Shown here in pieces: positions 31,815 to 39,875 of a stretch of DNA of 64,000 nucleotides; position 1 is the first letter of the stretch, and every line of letters begins with the position of its first letter. The stretch covers positions 5,887,260 to 5,951,259 of the forward strand of contig OX638330.1 in NCBI GenBank assembly GCA_951812725.1, written 5' to 3'. This DNA is from an uncultured Caldilineaceae bacterium. Lineage in GTDB: Bacteria; Chloroflexota; Anaerolineae; Caldilineales; Caldilineaceae. Made by a program: the position numbers and the translations under genes. The notes under the pieces were generated by a model. The model saw nothing but the letters and a program-made list of their open reading frames with translations. It was not told the origin of the DNA and did not search any database.

Positions 31815-32450
31815 GGTTTTGAGAAGTTCTCCGTGGCCCTCCGTGGACAAAAGAAATTTAAGTCGCCGTTGACCTTCTGCAGTTGCCTTTCCTGCCGTTG
31901 CCCTTGACCTTCTTCGCGCCCCTTCGCGCCCCTTAGCGGACAAAGGAATTTGAAGTCGCCGTTGACCTTCTGCAGTTGCCTTTCCTGCAGTTGCCCTTGA
32001 CCTTCTTCGCGCCCCTTCGCGCCCCTTCGCGGATCAAAAGGTGTAAACAAGTTCTCCGCGGCCCATCGTGGAAAAAAGAAATAGCAGTCGCCGTTGACCT
32101 TCTGCAGTTGCCTTTCCTGCAGTTGCCCTTGACCTTCTTCGTGGCCCTTCGCGCCCCTTCGCGGATCAAAAGGTGTAAGCAAGTTCTCCGCGGCCCATCG
32201 TGGAAAAAAGAAATAGCAGTCGCCGTTGACCTTCTGCAGTTGCCTTTCCTGCAGTTGCCCTTGACCTTCTCCGTGGCCCTCCGTGGCCCTCCGTGGATAA
32301 AAGAAGTTGAAGTTGCCCTTGACCTTCTGCAGTTGCCCTTGACCTTCTTCGTGGTCCTTCGTGGTCCTTAGCGGTCCTTCGTGGACAAAAAGATGTAAGG
32401 TGTAAAGATGTTCACCGCGCCCCTCCGCGGACAAAAGAGCAGTTCCCCGC
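31815..32450 (+). repeat. Repeat array with 132-bp higher-order unit
   Basis: Units with CAGTTGCCTTTCCTGCAG, CCTTCGCGCCCCTTCG and GTTCTCCGCGGCCCATCG. One landmark recurs at 32051 and 32183, a 132-bp period (a multiple of three, which keeps a 231-codon minus-strand frame open). Fills most of the gap 31761-32743; the remainder has a TATAAT at about 32668 that may be the promoter of the next gene. Confidence 0.88.
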
Positions 32451-32743
32451 CGTGCCTCAGACAAAGAGATCCCTCTTCCTCCAACCCCATCGCGACGCAG
32501 CAATTGGGCATTGCCTTACAGAGCTTCCCGACCTCCAGCGCTACACTGGCACAGAGCGGCCCTCCGGAACGTGAAACTACCGTCCCCCAATTCCGTACTG
32601 CATAAAGAGGGCCCGAACACGCATGCCTGTCCCGTTTCAGAACAACACGATTCGCGCCCATAGCGAAACGGCACTATAATTGCCCTGCCAGCCCTTTCTC
32701 TATCCGCAAATCACAACTGCCCGTACGCCAGGGATGAGAATAA

Positions 32744-34219
32744 ATGAAGAGACTCCTGATCACCGTCGTCCTGCTCGCTGTAATCGGTGCCGCCGGCTGG
32801 TTCGGCTTCCAACGCTTCCAGCAGAGCCGCGCCCAGCTTGACGAACAGCCCCTCTACGAAACCGTCACCGTCGAACGCGGCTCCATCAGTAGCACCGTCA
32901 GCGCGACCGGCAGCATCGAGCCCGAAGCCGAAGTCGCCCTCTCCTTCCGCGCCAGCGGCCGTGTCGAGCAAGTGCTCGTATCCGTCGGCCAGCCCGTAGA
33001 GGCCGGCCAGCTCCTCGCCCAGCTCGACGTCACCGACGCCCTGCTCGCTCTCGAACAGGCCGAAGTCTCCCTCCAGATCAGCCGCGCCCAACTCGAAAAA
33101 CTCGAAAAACCGCCTGCCGACTCCGATATCATCGCCGCCCAGGCCAACGTAACCGTCGCCCAGGCCAGCGTCGCCAGCGCCGAAGCTGCCCTCGCCAGCG
33201 CCCAGGCCAGCTACCGCCAGCTACTTGCCGGCGCCTCCGCCGCAGAGCTCGCCGTCCAGGAAGCCCAGGTCCGCCAGGCCGCCGTCAACGTCCGCCAGGC
33301 CCAGAGCAACTACGACGACATCAAGCACCTCCCCAACGCCGGCGCCATGCCGCAGGCAATCCAGCTCGAGCAAAACACCATCACCTACGAAGTCGCCCAG
33401 GCCCAGCTCGCCCTTACCCAACAGGGCGCCGACCAGGCCCAAATCGCCGCCGCCCTCGCCCAGATCGCCCAGGCCGAGCTCGGCGTCCGCCAGGCCCGCA
33501 GCAACCTGCTCGTCGCCCAGGACGGCCTCAACTCCCTCATCGCCGGCACCGACGCCGAAGACCTCGAAATCTCGCGCGCCCAGGTCCGCCAGGCCGAGCT
33601 CAGCAAACAGCAGGCCGAAGTCTCCCTCAACAACGCCATGCTCTATGCCCCCATCAACAGCGTCGTCAGCCAGGTCAACCTGCGCCAGGGCGAGCTTTAC
33701 GGCGGCAGCACCCTGCCCGCCATCGTCCTCACCGACCTCGTCAGCTTTCACATGACCGTCCTCGTCGACGAAATCGACGTCCGCCAGGTCCAGATCGGCC
33801 AGACCGTCCGTCTCAGCCTTGACGCCCTGCCCGACGCCGACATCTCCGGCCAGGTCACCAAAGTCTCCCCCACCGCCCGCGACGTCGGCGGCGTAGTCGC
33901 CTACGAAGTCGAAATCGTGCCCGAATCAACCGATGCCCAGCTGCGCGCCGGCATGAGCGCCACCGCCATCATAACCACCGCCAAAGTCGACAACATCCTG
34001 CTCGTCCCCAACCGCTACATCCAGCTCGACCGCGAATCCGGGCGCGCCTTTGTCCAGCGCATCGTCAACGAAGTCCCCACCCTCCAGGAAATCGAAATGG
34101 GCCTGCGCAACGACCGCTTCACCCAGATCCTCGCCGGCCTCGGCGACGACGACAACATAGCACTCATCCGCACCAGCAGCGAAGACCAACTGCGCAGCGC
34201 AATCTTCGGCGGCAACTAG
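32744..34219 (+). CDS. Periplasmic/extracytoplasmic adaptor (membrane fusion) protein, MacA/HlyD type
   Basis: 491 residues: N-terminal membrane anchor (about 4-22, 'LITVVLLAVIGAAGWFG'), then a lipoyl-like half-domain ('VALSFRASGRVEQVLVSVG'). A long Ala/Gln/Glu-rich coiled-coil hairpin (about 100-300, many 'QAEVS'/'AQAS' repeats) leads to the second lipoyl half ('LYAPINSVVSQVNLRQGE') and a beta-barrel. Its role is to couple a MacB-type ABC exporter to substrate or to outer layers. It is followed by the ATPase and permease genes. A repeat block of about 240 bases separates it from the ATPase. Confidence 0.88.
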   Translation: MKRLLITVVLLAVIGAAGWFGFQRFQQSRAQLDEQPLYETVTVERGSISSTVSATGSIEPEAEVALSFRASGRVEQVLVSVGQPVEAGQLLAQLDVTDALLALEQAEVSLQISRAQLEKLEKPPADSDIIAAQANVTVAQASVASAEAALASAQASYRQLLAGASAAELAVQEAQVRQAAVNVRQAQSNYDDIKHLPNAGAMPQAIQLEQNTITYEVAQAQLALTQQGADQAQIAAALAQIAQAELGVRQARSNLLVAQDGLNSLIAGTDAEDLEISRAQVRQAELSKQQAEVSLNNAMLYAPINSVVSQVNLRQGELYGGSTLPAIVLTDLVSFHMTVLVDEIDVRQVQIGQTVRLSLDALPDADISGQVTKVSPTARDVGGVVAYEVEIVPESTDAQLRAGMSATAIITTAKVDNILLVPNRYIQLDRESGRAFVQRIVNEVPTLQEIEMGLRNDRFTQILAGLGDDDNIALIRTSSEDQLRSAIFGGN

Positions 34220-34274
34220 CCGCCCCATCAAAAAGGTGTCCTTACCAGCGGCCCTACCCGGCCCTCCATCTACA

Positions 34275-34512
34275 AAAAAATAGCAATTGCCCTTAACCTT
34301 CTTCGTGGCCCTCCGTGGACAAAAAGAAGCCGAAGTTGCCCTCCGTGGACAAAAAGAAGCTGAAGTGGCCGTTGACCTTCTGCAGTTGCCCTTGACCTTC
34401 TCCGTGGCCCTCCGTGTCCTCCGTGGACAAAAAGAAGTTGAAGTGGCCGTTGACCTTCTGCAGTTGCCCTTGACCTTCTCCGTGGCCCTCCGTGGACAAA
34501 AAGAAGTTGAAG
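34275..34512 (+). repeat. Repeat array between adaptor and ATPase genes
   Basis: Four to five units of CCCTCCGTGGACAAAAAGAAG with GTTGACCTTCTGCAGTTGCC. The array happens to be open in the same frame as the downstream ATPase, giving a spurious N-terminal extension of about 75 codons. Confidence 0.85.
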
Positions 34513-34550
34513 TTGCCCTTAGTCGACAAACCACCAACCGAGTACAAACG

Positions 34551-35378
34551 GTGTCACTAAAAACTAACAACCAAAAACTAAAAACCGCCCTCCAAAGCCC
34601 CAACGGCGCCGATCCCCCACAAAACGCCAATTCAGTCATCGAAGCCATCGAGCTCACCAAAACCTACACAATGGGCGACATGGAAGTCCGCGCCCTCCGC
34701 GGCGTCGACCTCAACATCCAACTCGGCGAAATGGTCGCCGTCATGGGCCCCAGCGGCAGCGGCAAATCCACCCTCATGAACATCATCGGCTGCCTCGACG
34801 TTCCCACCTCCGGCCTCTACCGCCTTGACGGCACCGACGTCGGCGCCCTCGACGACAACAGCCTTGCCGAAATTCGCAGCCTCAAAATCGGCTTCGTCTT
34901 CCAAAGCTTCAACCTCCTCCCCCGCACCAGTGCCCAGGCCAACGTCGAGCTCCCCCTCCTCTACGCCGGCATCAGCGGCCGTGACCGTCATCAGCGCGCC
35001 GCCCAGGCCCTCCACCTCGTCGGCCTCGACGACCGCCGCGACCACAAACCAAACGAACTCTCCGGCGGCCAGCAACAGCGCGTCGCCATCGCCCGCGCCC
35101 TTATCAACCAGCCCAAACTCATCCTCGCCGACGAACCTACCGGCAATCTCGATACCAAAACCAGCGACGAAATCATGGACCTCCTCCAGCGCCTCAACCG
35201 CCAGCAGGGCATCACCATCGTCTTCGTCACCCACGACCCCGAAATCGCCCAATACTGCAGCCGCATCGTCAACTTCCGCGACGGTCGCATCGAAAGCGAC
35301 CAAAACAACCACACCACCCAACCCGAACAACCGCCGCCCGAGCCAACCGCCAGCAGCCTGGAAGCCGCCACCAACTAA
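34551..35378 (+). CDS. ABC transporter ATP-binding protein, MacB/LolD type
   Basis: About 275 residues: Walker A 'GPSGSGKSTLMN', signature 'LSGGQQQRVAIARAL', Walker B 'LILADEPTGNLD' and switch His in 'TIVFVTHDPEIAQYC'. The domain begins at 'IEAIELTKTYTMGDMEVRAL'. No ATG lies between the repeat block and that point, so the GTG at 34551 is the best start; the true start is uncertain. About 35 residues before the domain and a Gln/Pro-rich C-terminal tail of about 25 residues are unusual. It works with the permease that follows 32 bases later. Confidence 0.85.
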   Translation: MSLKTNNQKLKTALQSPNGADPPQNANSVIEAIELTKTYTMGDMEVRALRGVDLNIQLGEMVAVMGPSGSGKSTLMNIIGCLDVPTSGLYRLDGTDVGALDDNSLAEIRSLKIGFVFQSFNLLPRTSAQANVELPLLYAGISGRDRHQRAAQALHLVGLDDRRDHKPNELSGGQQQRVAIARALINQPKLILADEPTGNLDTKTSDEIMDLLQRLNRQQGITIVFVTHDPEIAQYCSRIVNFRDGRIESDQNNHTTQPEQPPPEPTASSLEAATN

Positions 35379-35410
35379 AAACTGAAAACTGGAAACCAAA
35401 AACTGCCCTC

Positions 35411-36658
35411 ATGTCCTTCTACGAATCCTTCCGCGTCGCCGTTATCGCCCTCGCAGCCAACAAACTGCGCTCCATCCTCACCATGCTCGGCATCATCATC
35501 GGTGTCAGCGCAGTAATCGCCCTCATGAGCATCGGCCGCGGCGTCGAACAATTCTTCGTCGACCAATTCACCAGCCTCGGCACCAACCTCCTCTACGTCT
35601 TCCCCGGCCAGCTCAGCGACGGCCCCCCCAGCGAACGCGCCCGCAACCGCGGCATCCTCACCCTCAGCGACAGCCACGCCATCAACAACCCCCTGCGCGT
35701 CCCCGACGTCATCGCCGTCGCCCCCGAAGTGCGCGGCAACGCCCTCATCGCCCGCGGCAGCAGTGACATGGACGTCTCCGTCAGCGGCGTTACCGCCAGC
35801 TACCAGGATGCCCTTTCCGGCGAGGCCGCCATCGGCGTCTTCCTCACCGATACCGACGTCGAAGAGCGCAGCCGCGTCGTCGTCATCGGCTCCGACGTCT
35901 TCGGCCGCCTCTTCGAACCCTACGAAGACCCGCTCGACCAGACCGTCCGCGTCAATAACATTACCTTCCGCGTCATCGGCGTCATGGAAGAACGCGGCGC
36001 CGGCGTCGGCGGCGCCAACCTCGACGAAATGATCTTCATCCCCCTCACCACCGTCCAGGACCGCCTCTTCCGCCGTCGCACCGTCAGCGGCGACTACGAA
36101 GTCAACCTCATCTACGCCTCCGTCGTCTCCGAAGATCGCATGGCCCAGGCCCAGGAACAGATCTCCGAACTCCTGCGCGAACGCCACAACATCGCCTTCC
36201 AGGGCGAAGACGACTTCGTCATCATCAACCAGTCCGACCTCATCTCCATCTTCGGCGACATCCTCAGCGCCATGACCCTCTTCCTCAGCGCCATCGCCTT
36301 TATCAGCCTCGTCGTTGGCGGCATCGGCATCATGAACATCATGCTCGTCAGCGTCACCGAACGAACCCGCGAAATCGGTCTCCGCAAAGCCGTCGGCGCA
36401 AAACGCCGCAACGTCCTCAGCCAGTTCCTTATCGAAGCCGTTACCCTCTCCCTCATCGGCGGTATGCTCGGCATCGCCCTCGGCGCCGGCGGCGCAGTCG
36501 CAGCCACCTCCTTCGTCCCCGACTTCAGCGCCGTCGTCGGCATCGACGCCATCGCCATCGCCATCCTCTTCTCCATGGCCGTCGGCCTCTTCTTCGGCAT
36601 CTATCCCGCCTACCGCGCCAGCCGTCTCAACCCCATCGACGCCCTCCGCTATGAATAA
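35411..36658 (+). CDS. ABC transporter permease, MacB/FtsX family
   Basis: 415 residues with the typical four-helix layout: TM1 near 22-42 ('SILTMLGIIIGVSAVIALMS'), then a MacB-type periplasmic core domain (about 50-280, 'GTNLLYVFPGQ'). Three C-terminal helices follow ('FLSAIAFISLVVGGIGIMNIML', 'LIGGMLGIALGAGGAVA', 'IAIAILFSMAVGLFFGIYPAY'). The landmark 'TREIGLRKAVGAKRRNVL' is intact. It forms the channel or mechanotransmission unit with the preceding ATPase and adaptor. Its stop overlaps the next gene by 8 bases. Confidence 0.92.
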   Translation: MSFYESFRVAVIALAANKLRSILTMLGIIIGVSAVIALMSIGRGVEQFFVDQFTSLGTNLLYVFPGQLSDGPPSERARNRGILTLSDSHAINNPLRVPDVIAVAPEVRGNALIARGSSDMDVSVSGVTASYQDALSGEAAIGVFLTDTDVEERSRVVVIGSDVFGRLFEPYEDPLDQTVRVNNITFRVIGVMEERGAGVGGANLDEMIFIPLTTVQDRLFRRRTVSGDYEVNLIYASVVSEDRMAQAQEQISELLRERHNIAFQGEDDFVIINQSDLISIFGDILSAMTLFLSAIAFISLVVGGIGIMNIMLVSVTERTREIGLRKAVGAKRRNVLSQFLIEAVTLSLIGGMLGIALGAGGAVAATSFVPDFSAVVGIDAIAIAILFSMAVGLFFGIYPAYRASRLNPIDALRYE

Positions 36659-37646
36659 CCCATCCCCTCCCCCCGCCCTCCCCCTGCAGTTCCCCCGCAG
36701 TTTCCCTGCCGTTCCCCTGCCCTTCCCCCGCAGTTCCCCTGCAATTATCCTTCTCCTCGCCTTCACCCTCCTCCTCACCGCCTGCGGTCGCCGCCCGTCC
36801 GAACCCACGCCCCTCCCGCCCGGCACACGCGTCGTCCAACCCACCCCCGACTTCAGCGCCCCCGCCCAAGTCGGCTCCAGCACAAACACCGCCGCCCAAG
36901 CCGTCCGCACCCGCCTCGCCCAACAACAAACGCAAACAGCCCCCACGCCCGCCTCCACCCTAACCCCAGCAGTTCCCCCCGCCGTTTCCCCTGCAGTTTC
37001 CCCCGCCCTCGACGTTTCCCTCGAAGTCTTCAGCCGCCCCAACGCTCTCGGCATCCTTGCCGGCGGCGGCATCCTCTACGCCGCGCCCGGCGGCGCAGCC
37101 CGCGCCAACCTCCAGGTCGGCGCAACCCTCACCATCACCGGCCGCTCCGCCGACAGCGCCTGGTTCGCCGCCTACCTCGCCGACGGCACCGCCGGCTGGG
37201 TACCCGCCGCCCAGGTCCGCGTCTTCGGCGACACCGCCGAGCTCGAAACCGTCCAGGAATCCCTTGGCCCTGCCGTCGTCGCTACCCTCATCGCCCAGGC
37301 CAGCCAGCCCCAGGCCCCTATAACCATCGCCACCGCCACCCCCGCCACCGCATCCGCAACCGACCCAGACCAAACCGACCCCGCCCCCACCGCCGCCCCC
37401 CGGATAACCGGCCCCGCCGTCACCGTCATCGTCGAAGGCGCCAACCTCCGCGCCGGCCCCGGCACCGACTACCCCGTCGTCAGTGTCCTCTACCAGGACG
37501 ACACCGCCCCCCTCCTTGGCCGCAACCAAACCGCCGACTGGCTCCAGCTCCGGCTCCCCCAAACCACCGGCTGGATCTTCGCCACCCTCGTCCAAACCAC
37601 AGTCCCCATCGACGACCTCCCCCAAATCGACCCACCCCCCAACTAA
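36651..37646 (+). CDS. Lipoprotein with two bacterial SH3 domains
   Basis: 331 residues. The lipobox 'LLLTAC' lies at about 41-46, preceded by an unusually long Pro/Phe/Ser-rich N-region (about 30 residues) encoded by a short CCCCTGCAGTTC-like minisatellite. A Thr/Pro linker, SH3b domain 1 (about 118-195, 'GAARANLQVGATLTITGRS', 'DGTAGWVPAAQVRVFG'), a second linker and SH3b domain 2 (about 262-325, 'GANLRAGPGTDYPVVSVLY') follow. It is likely cell-wall-associated. The 8-base overlap with the permease gene shows it belongs to the exporter operon. Confidence 0.85.
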   Translation: MNNPSPPPALPLQFPRSFPAVPLPFPRSSPAIILLLAFTLLLTACGRRPSEPTPLPPGTRVVQPTPDFSAPAQVGSSTNTAAQAVRTRLAQQQTQTAPTPASTLTPAVPPAVSPAVSPALDVSLEVFSRPNALGILAGGGILYAAPGGAARANLQVGATLTITGRSADSAWFAAYLADGTAGWVPAAQVRVFGDTAELETVQESLGPAVVATLIAQASQPQAPITIATATPATASATDPDQTDPAPTAAPRITGPAVTVIVEGANLRAGPGTDYPVVSVLYQDDTAPLLGRNQTADWLQLRLPQTTGWIFATLVQTTVPIDDLPQIDPPPN

Positions 37647-37664
37647 CTCCTACACCCTGCCGTT

Positions 37665-37975
37665 CCCCTGCAGTTCTTCGTGCCCCTTCGCGTTCCTTCG
37701 CGGATCATCTGCAGTTCGCCGTTCTCCGCGCCCTCCGCAGATCAAAAGCAGTTGCCGTTCTCCGTGTTCCTCCGTGTCCTCCGTGGACAAAAAGCAGTTG
37801 CCCTTCTCCGCGCCCCTCCGCGTCCTCCGCGGACCAAAAGCAGTTGCCGTTCTCCGCTCCCCTCCGCGTCCTCCGCGGACAAAAAGCAGTTGCCGTTCTC
37901 CGTGTTCCTCCGTGTCCTCCGTGGACAAAAAGCAGTTGCCGTTCTCCGCGCCCCGCCGCGCCCTCCGCGGACAAA
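37665..37975 (+). repeat. 46-bp tandem repeat array (small)
   Basis: GGAC landmarks at 37785, 37831 and 37877 give a 46-bp period. The unit contains AAAAAGCAGTTGCCGTTCTC and three CTCCG(C/T)G steps. All three frames on the minus strand stay open because 46 is not a multiple of three. These frames are not genes. Confidence 0.9.
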
Positions 37976-38057
37976 GGCTCTTCCTTCCACGACGCAGCTG
38001 TTCACTAAGAACTGACCTCCGCTCCCCGCCCTTCCCCTAGCCCCCAGCCCCTATCCA

Positions 38058-38066
38058 TGCTACAAT
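38058..38066 (+). promoter_or_regulatory. Extended -10 promoter element upstream of the Uma2 gene
   Basis: TGCTACAAT (extended -10) lies 54 bases before the start. The same motif in the same position precedes the second Uma2 copy at 63738. Confidence 0.5.
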
Positions 38067-38119
38067 CCCCATACAGCGCCGCACCGCCCGCCGCCCTCCG
38101 TATTCCAATAGGAGCCAAC

Positions 38120-39037
38120 ATGCAGTCCATCAAGACCCCGTCAGGCGTGCCCCCAGACCGGGCAGCCCCGGACCAGGCTTACGCCTTCGCCCCCGACCAT
38201 GGCCGCCGCGTCACCAAGGAAGAGTACTGGGCCAGGTGGTACGAAAACCCCTACCCCAACCTCGACGTCAGCTACGAATGGAACAACGGCATCCTGGAGG
38301 CCAAACCCTTGCCCAACTACCCCCAAATCATGCTGTATCGCTGGTTTAGCCATCTCCTTGGCCACTTTCTTGAAGTCAATCCCATCGCCAAAGTGATCGA
38401 TCTGGAGACCGGCGTCAGCATGACGGTCTTGGATGCGGCTGAGCCGTCAGGGAAATGGGAGGTCGTCTACAAACCGGACCTTGGCGTCGTCCTGAACGAC
38501 AACCCTGCCTCGTGGGGCGCGATTGAACAACGCGCCTATGAAGGAATATGTGACCTGATCGTGGAAGCGGTTTCGGATTCGACGCAGGCGGAGGTGCGGC
38601 GGGACACCGAGGAGAAGAGAAGCGGCTACGCCCGCGCCGGCGTGAAGGAATACTTCATTCTCGACCCCAGCGATCGACACATGCATTTTCTTCATCTGAC
38701 AAGCGATGGTCGCTACATCGAGATCCAGCCTGACGCAGCAGGCGTAATCCATTCGCGCGTACTGCCCGGCTTCCGCTTCCGCCGCGCCGACCTGCTCAAA
38801 AAGCCGGATCAGACAGATCTGTCACTGGACGCAATCTACGCCAACTATGTCATACCCGGCCACCGGGATTCTGTTCAGAGGGCCGAAGCTGAGGCCGAGG
38901 CACGCCGCCAGGCCGAGCAACGGACCCAGCAGGCCGAGCAAAGAGCGACCGCCGAAACCACAGCCCGCCGCCAGGCCGAGGAACGGAATCGAGCCCTGCA
39001 AGCCGAGATCGCCCGCCTCCGCCGGCAACGCCCCTGA
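38120..39037 (+). CDS. Uma2 family (DUF820) restriction-endonuclease-fold protein
   Basis: About 305 residues. The PD-(D/E)XK-fold core (about 30-235) shows the Uma2 landmarks 'KPDLGVVLND', 'DLIVEAVSDSTQ' and 'RSGYARAGVKEYFILDP'. The C-terminus (about 255-305) is an Ala/Glu/Arg/Gln coiled coil ('RAEAEAEARRQAEQRTQQAE'). ATAGGAGCC precedes ATG at 38120; the frame from 38057 is only an extension. Function of the family is unknown; members are often present in many copies. A near-identical N-terminus begins at 63795. Confidence 0.88.
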   Translation: MQSIKTPSGVPPDRAAPDQAYAFAPDHGRRVTKEEYWARWYENPYPNLDVSYEWNNGILEAKPLPNYPQIMLYRWFSHLLGHFLEVNPIAKVIDLETGVSMTVLDAAEPSGKWEVVYKPDLGVVLNDNPASWGAIEQRAYEGICDLIVEAVSDSTQAEVRRDTEEKRSGYARAGVKEYFILDPSDRHMHFLHLTSDGRYIEIQPDAAGVIHSRVLPGFRFRRADLLKKPDQTDLSLDAIYANYVIPGHRDSVQRAEAEAEARRQAEQRTQQAEQRATAETTARRQAEERNRALQAEIARLRRQRP

Positions 39038-39275
39038 TCCCCAACAGGCCCCCAAGCCCGATATACCCACGCAGCCGCGCCCCCGCCCTTCCCCCTGCCC
39101 TTCCCGTTCCGAACGCAAAGCCGGCCTGCGAGCACAATAGATCACAGTTACCGACGGCCAGTAGAACCGTCCGCTACCGGGTACGAAAAACTGAGCTCTC
39201 ACGTGGGGCAGTTTTCTCGGAAGCTGTCGAGGAGAACCGGTCTGCGACTATGGGGAATGAACGACGAGCCGGCAA

Positions 39276-39875
39276 CTAGGATTCAAGCAAGTCTCGAAGA
39301 GAGATGACTGGCGTGACCCGATTGTGAATTGTCAAACCCTTGTACTTTCCATCAAAGCGCACATCGTCGGCTTCTCCCAGGTAAACAGGAGACTTGACGT
39401 GATCTCTGGAAGGCTTTTCACCTATCTGCCAGTACTTTATACTGAACTCTGACCTGCTCAAGTCTGAGCAGCTGTCAGTGTTAAAAACAGACAGAAGATA
39501 ATCAAACAATGGCTGTGACCAGCGCAACTGCGCATAGCCGTTCACTTCATGTTTAGGATCGTTTTCTTCAGGAAGTGTCTGCTTAAGTTCAACAAAAATC
39601 GCAAAATAACTACCATCTGTTTTTCCTACAATCAAGTAGTCACAGCGTTTCATCCAGTTCTTTGGCTTGTTCCCATAAAACAACTCCCATTTCTTGGCAT
39701 CTTCAGGACTGATAATTACAATTGATTCTGGAATCTCCTCGATCCTTAGAGTCATGTCAACATTCGAGTTCTTCTCAAACAGTTCAACCGTGTCACCCTC
39801 TCTCTTGCACGCCGGCAGCCTTTTATCCGTGCGCACATGACCGTCAACCCACGAAACAAACTCCACCTCATCCAT
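39276..39875 (-). CDS. PD-(D/E)XK-like protein paired with an AAA ATPase; candidate defence effector
   Basis: A 199-residue protein, not recognised as a named family. A nuclease-like motif D79-(x16)-E96-L-K98 is visible in 'RCDYLIVG...FVELKQ', where the acidic residue and the ExK strand sit on adjacent strands as in PD-(D/E)XK folds. The rest is mixed alpha/beta, hydrophilic and without a signal peptide. Its ATG overlaps the stop of the ATPase gene by 8 bases, so the two are co-translated. Base composition is lower in GC than the neighbours, suggesting transfer. The nuclease call is inference from one motif. Confidence 0.7.
   Translation of the reverse strand: MDEVEFVSWVDGHVRTDKRLPACKREGDTVELFEKNSNVDMTLRIEEIPESIVIISPEDAKKWELFYGNKPKNWMKRCDYLIVGKTDGSYFAIFVELKQTLPEENDPKHEVNGYAQLRWSQPLFDYLLSVFNTDSCSDLSRSEFSIKYWQIGEKPSRDHVKSPVYLGEADDVRFDGKYKGLTIHNRVTPVISLRDLLES

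Noticed and set aside
31808..32503. 231-codon minus-strand open frame
   Set aside because: Translation of the 132-bp repeat unit with the same peptide motifs as other arrays.
34287..34550. N-terminal extension of the MacB-type ATPase
   Set aside because: The 88 codons are mostly repeat array, with no counterpart expected in the family.
35375..37072. 565-codon minus-strand open frame
   Set aside because: Antisense to the MacB permease and SH3 lipoprotein genes. Asp/Glu/Gly/Ala-rich composition is an artefact of GC-rich third positions.
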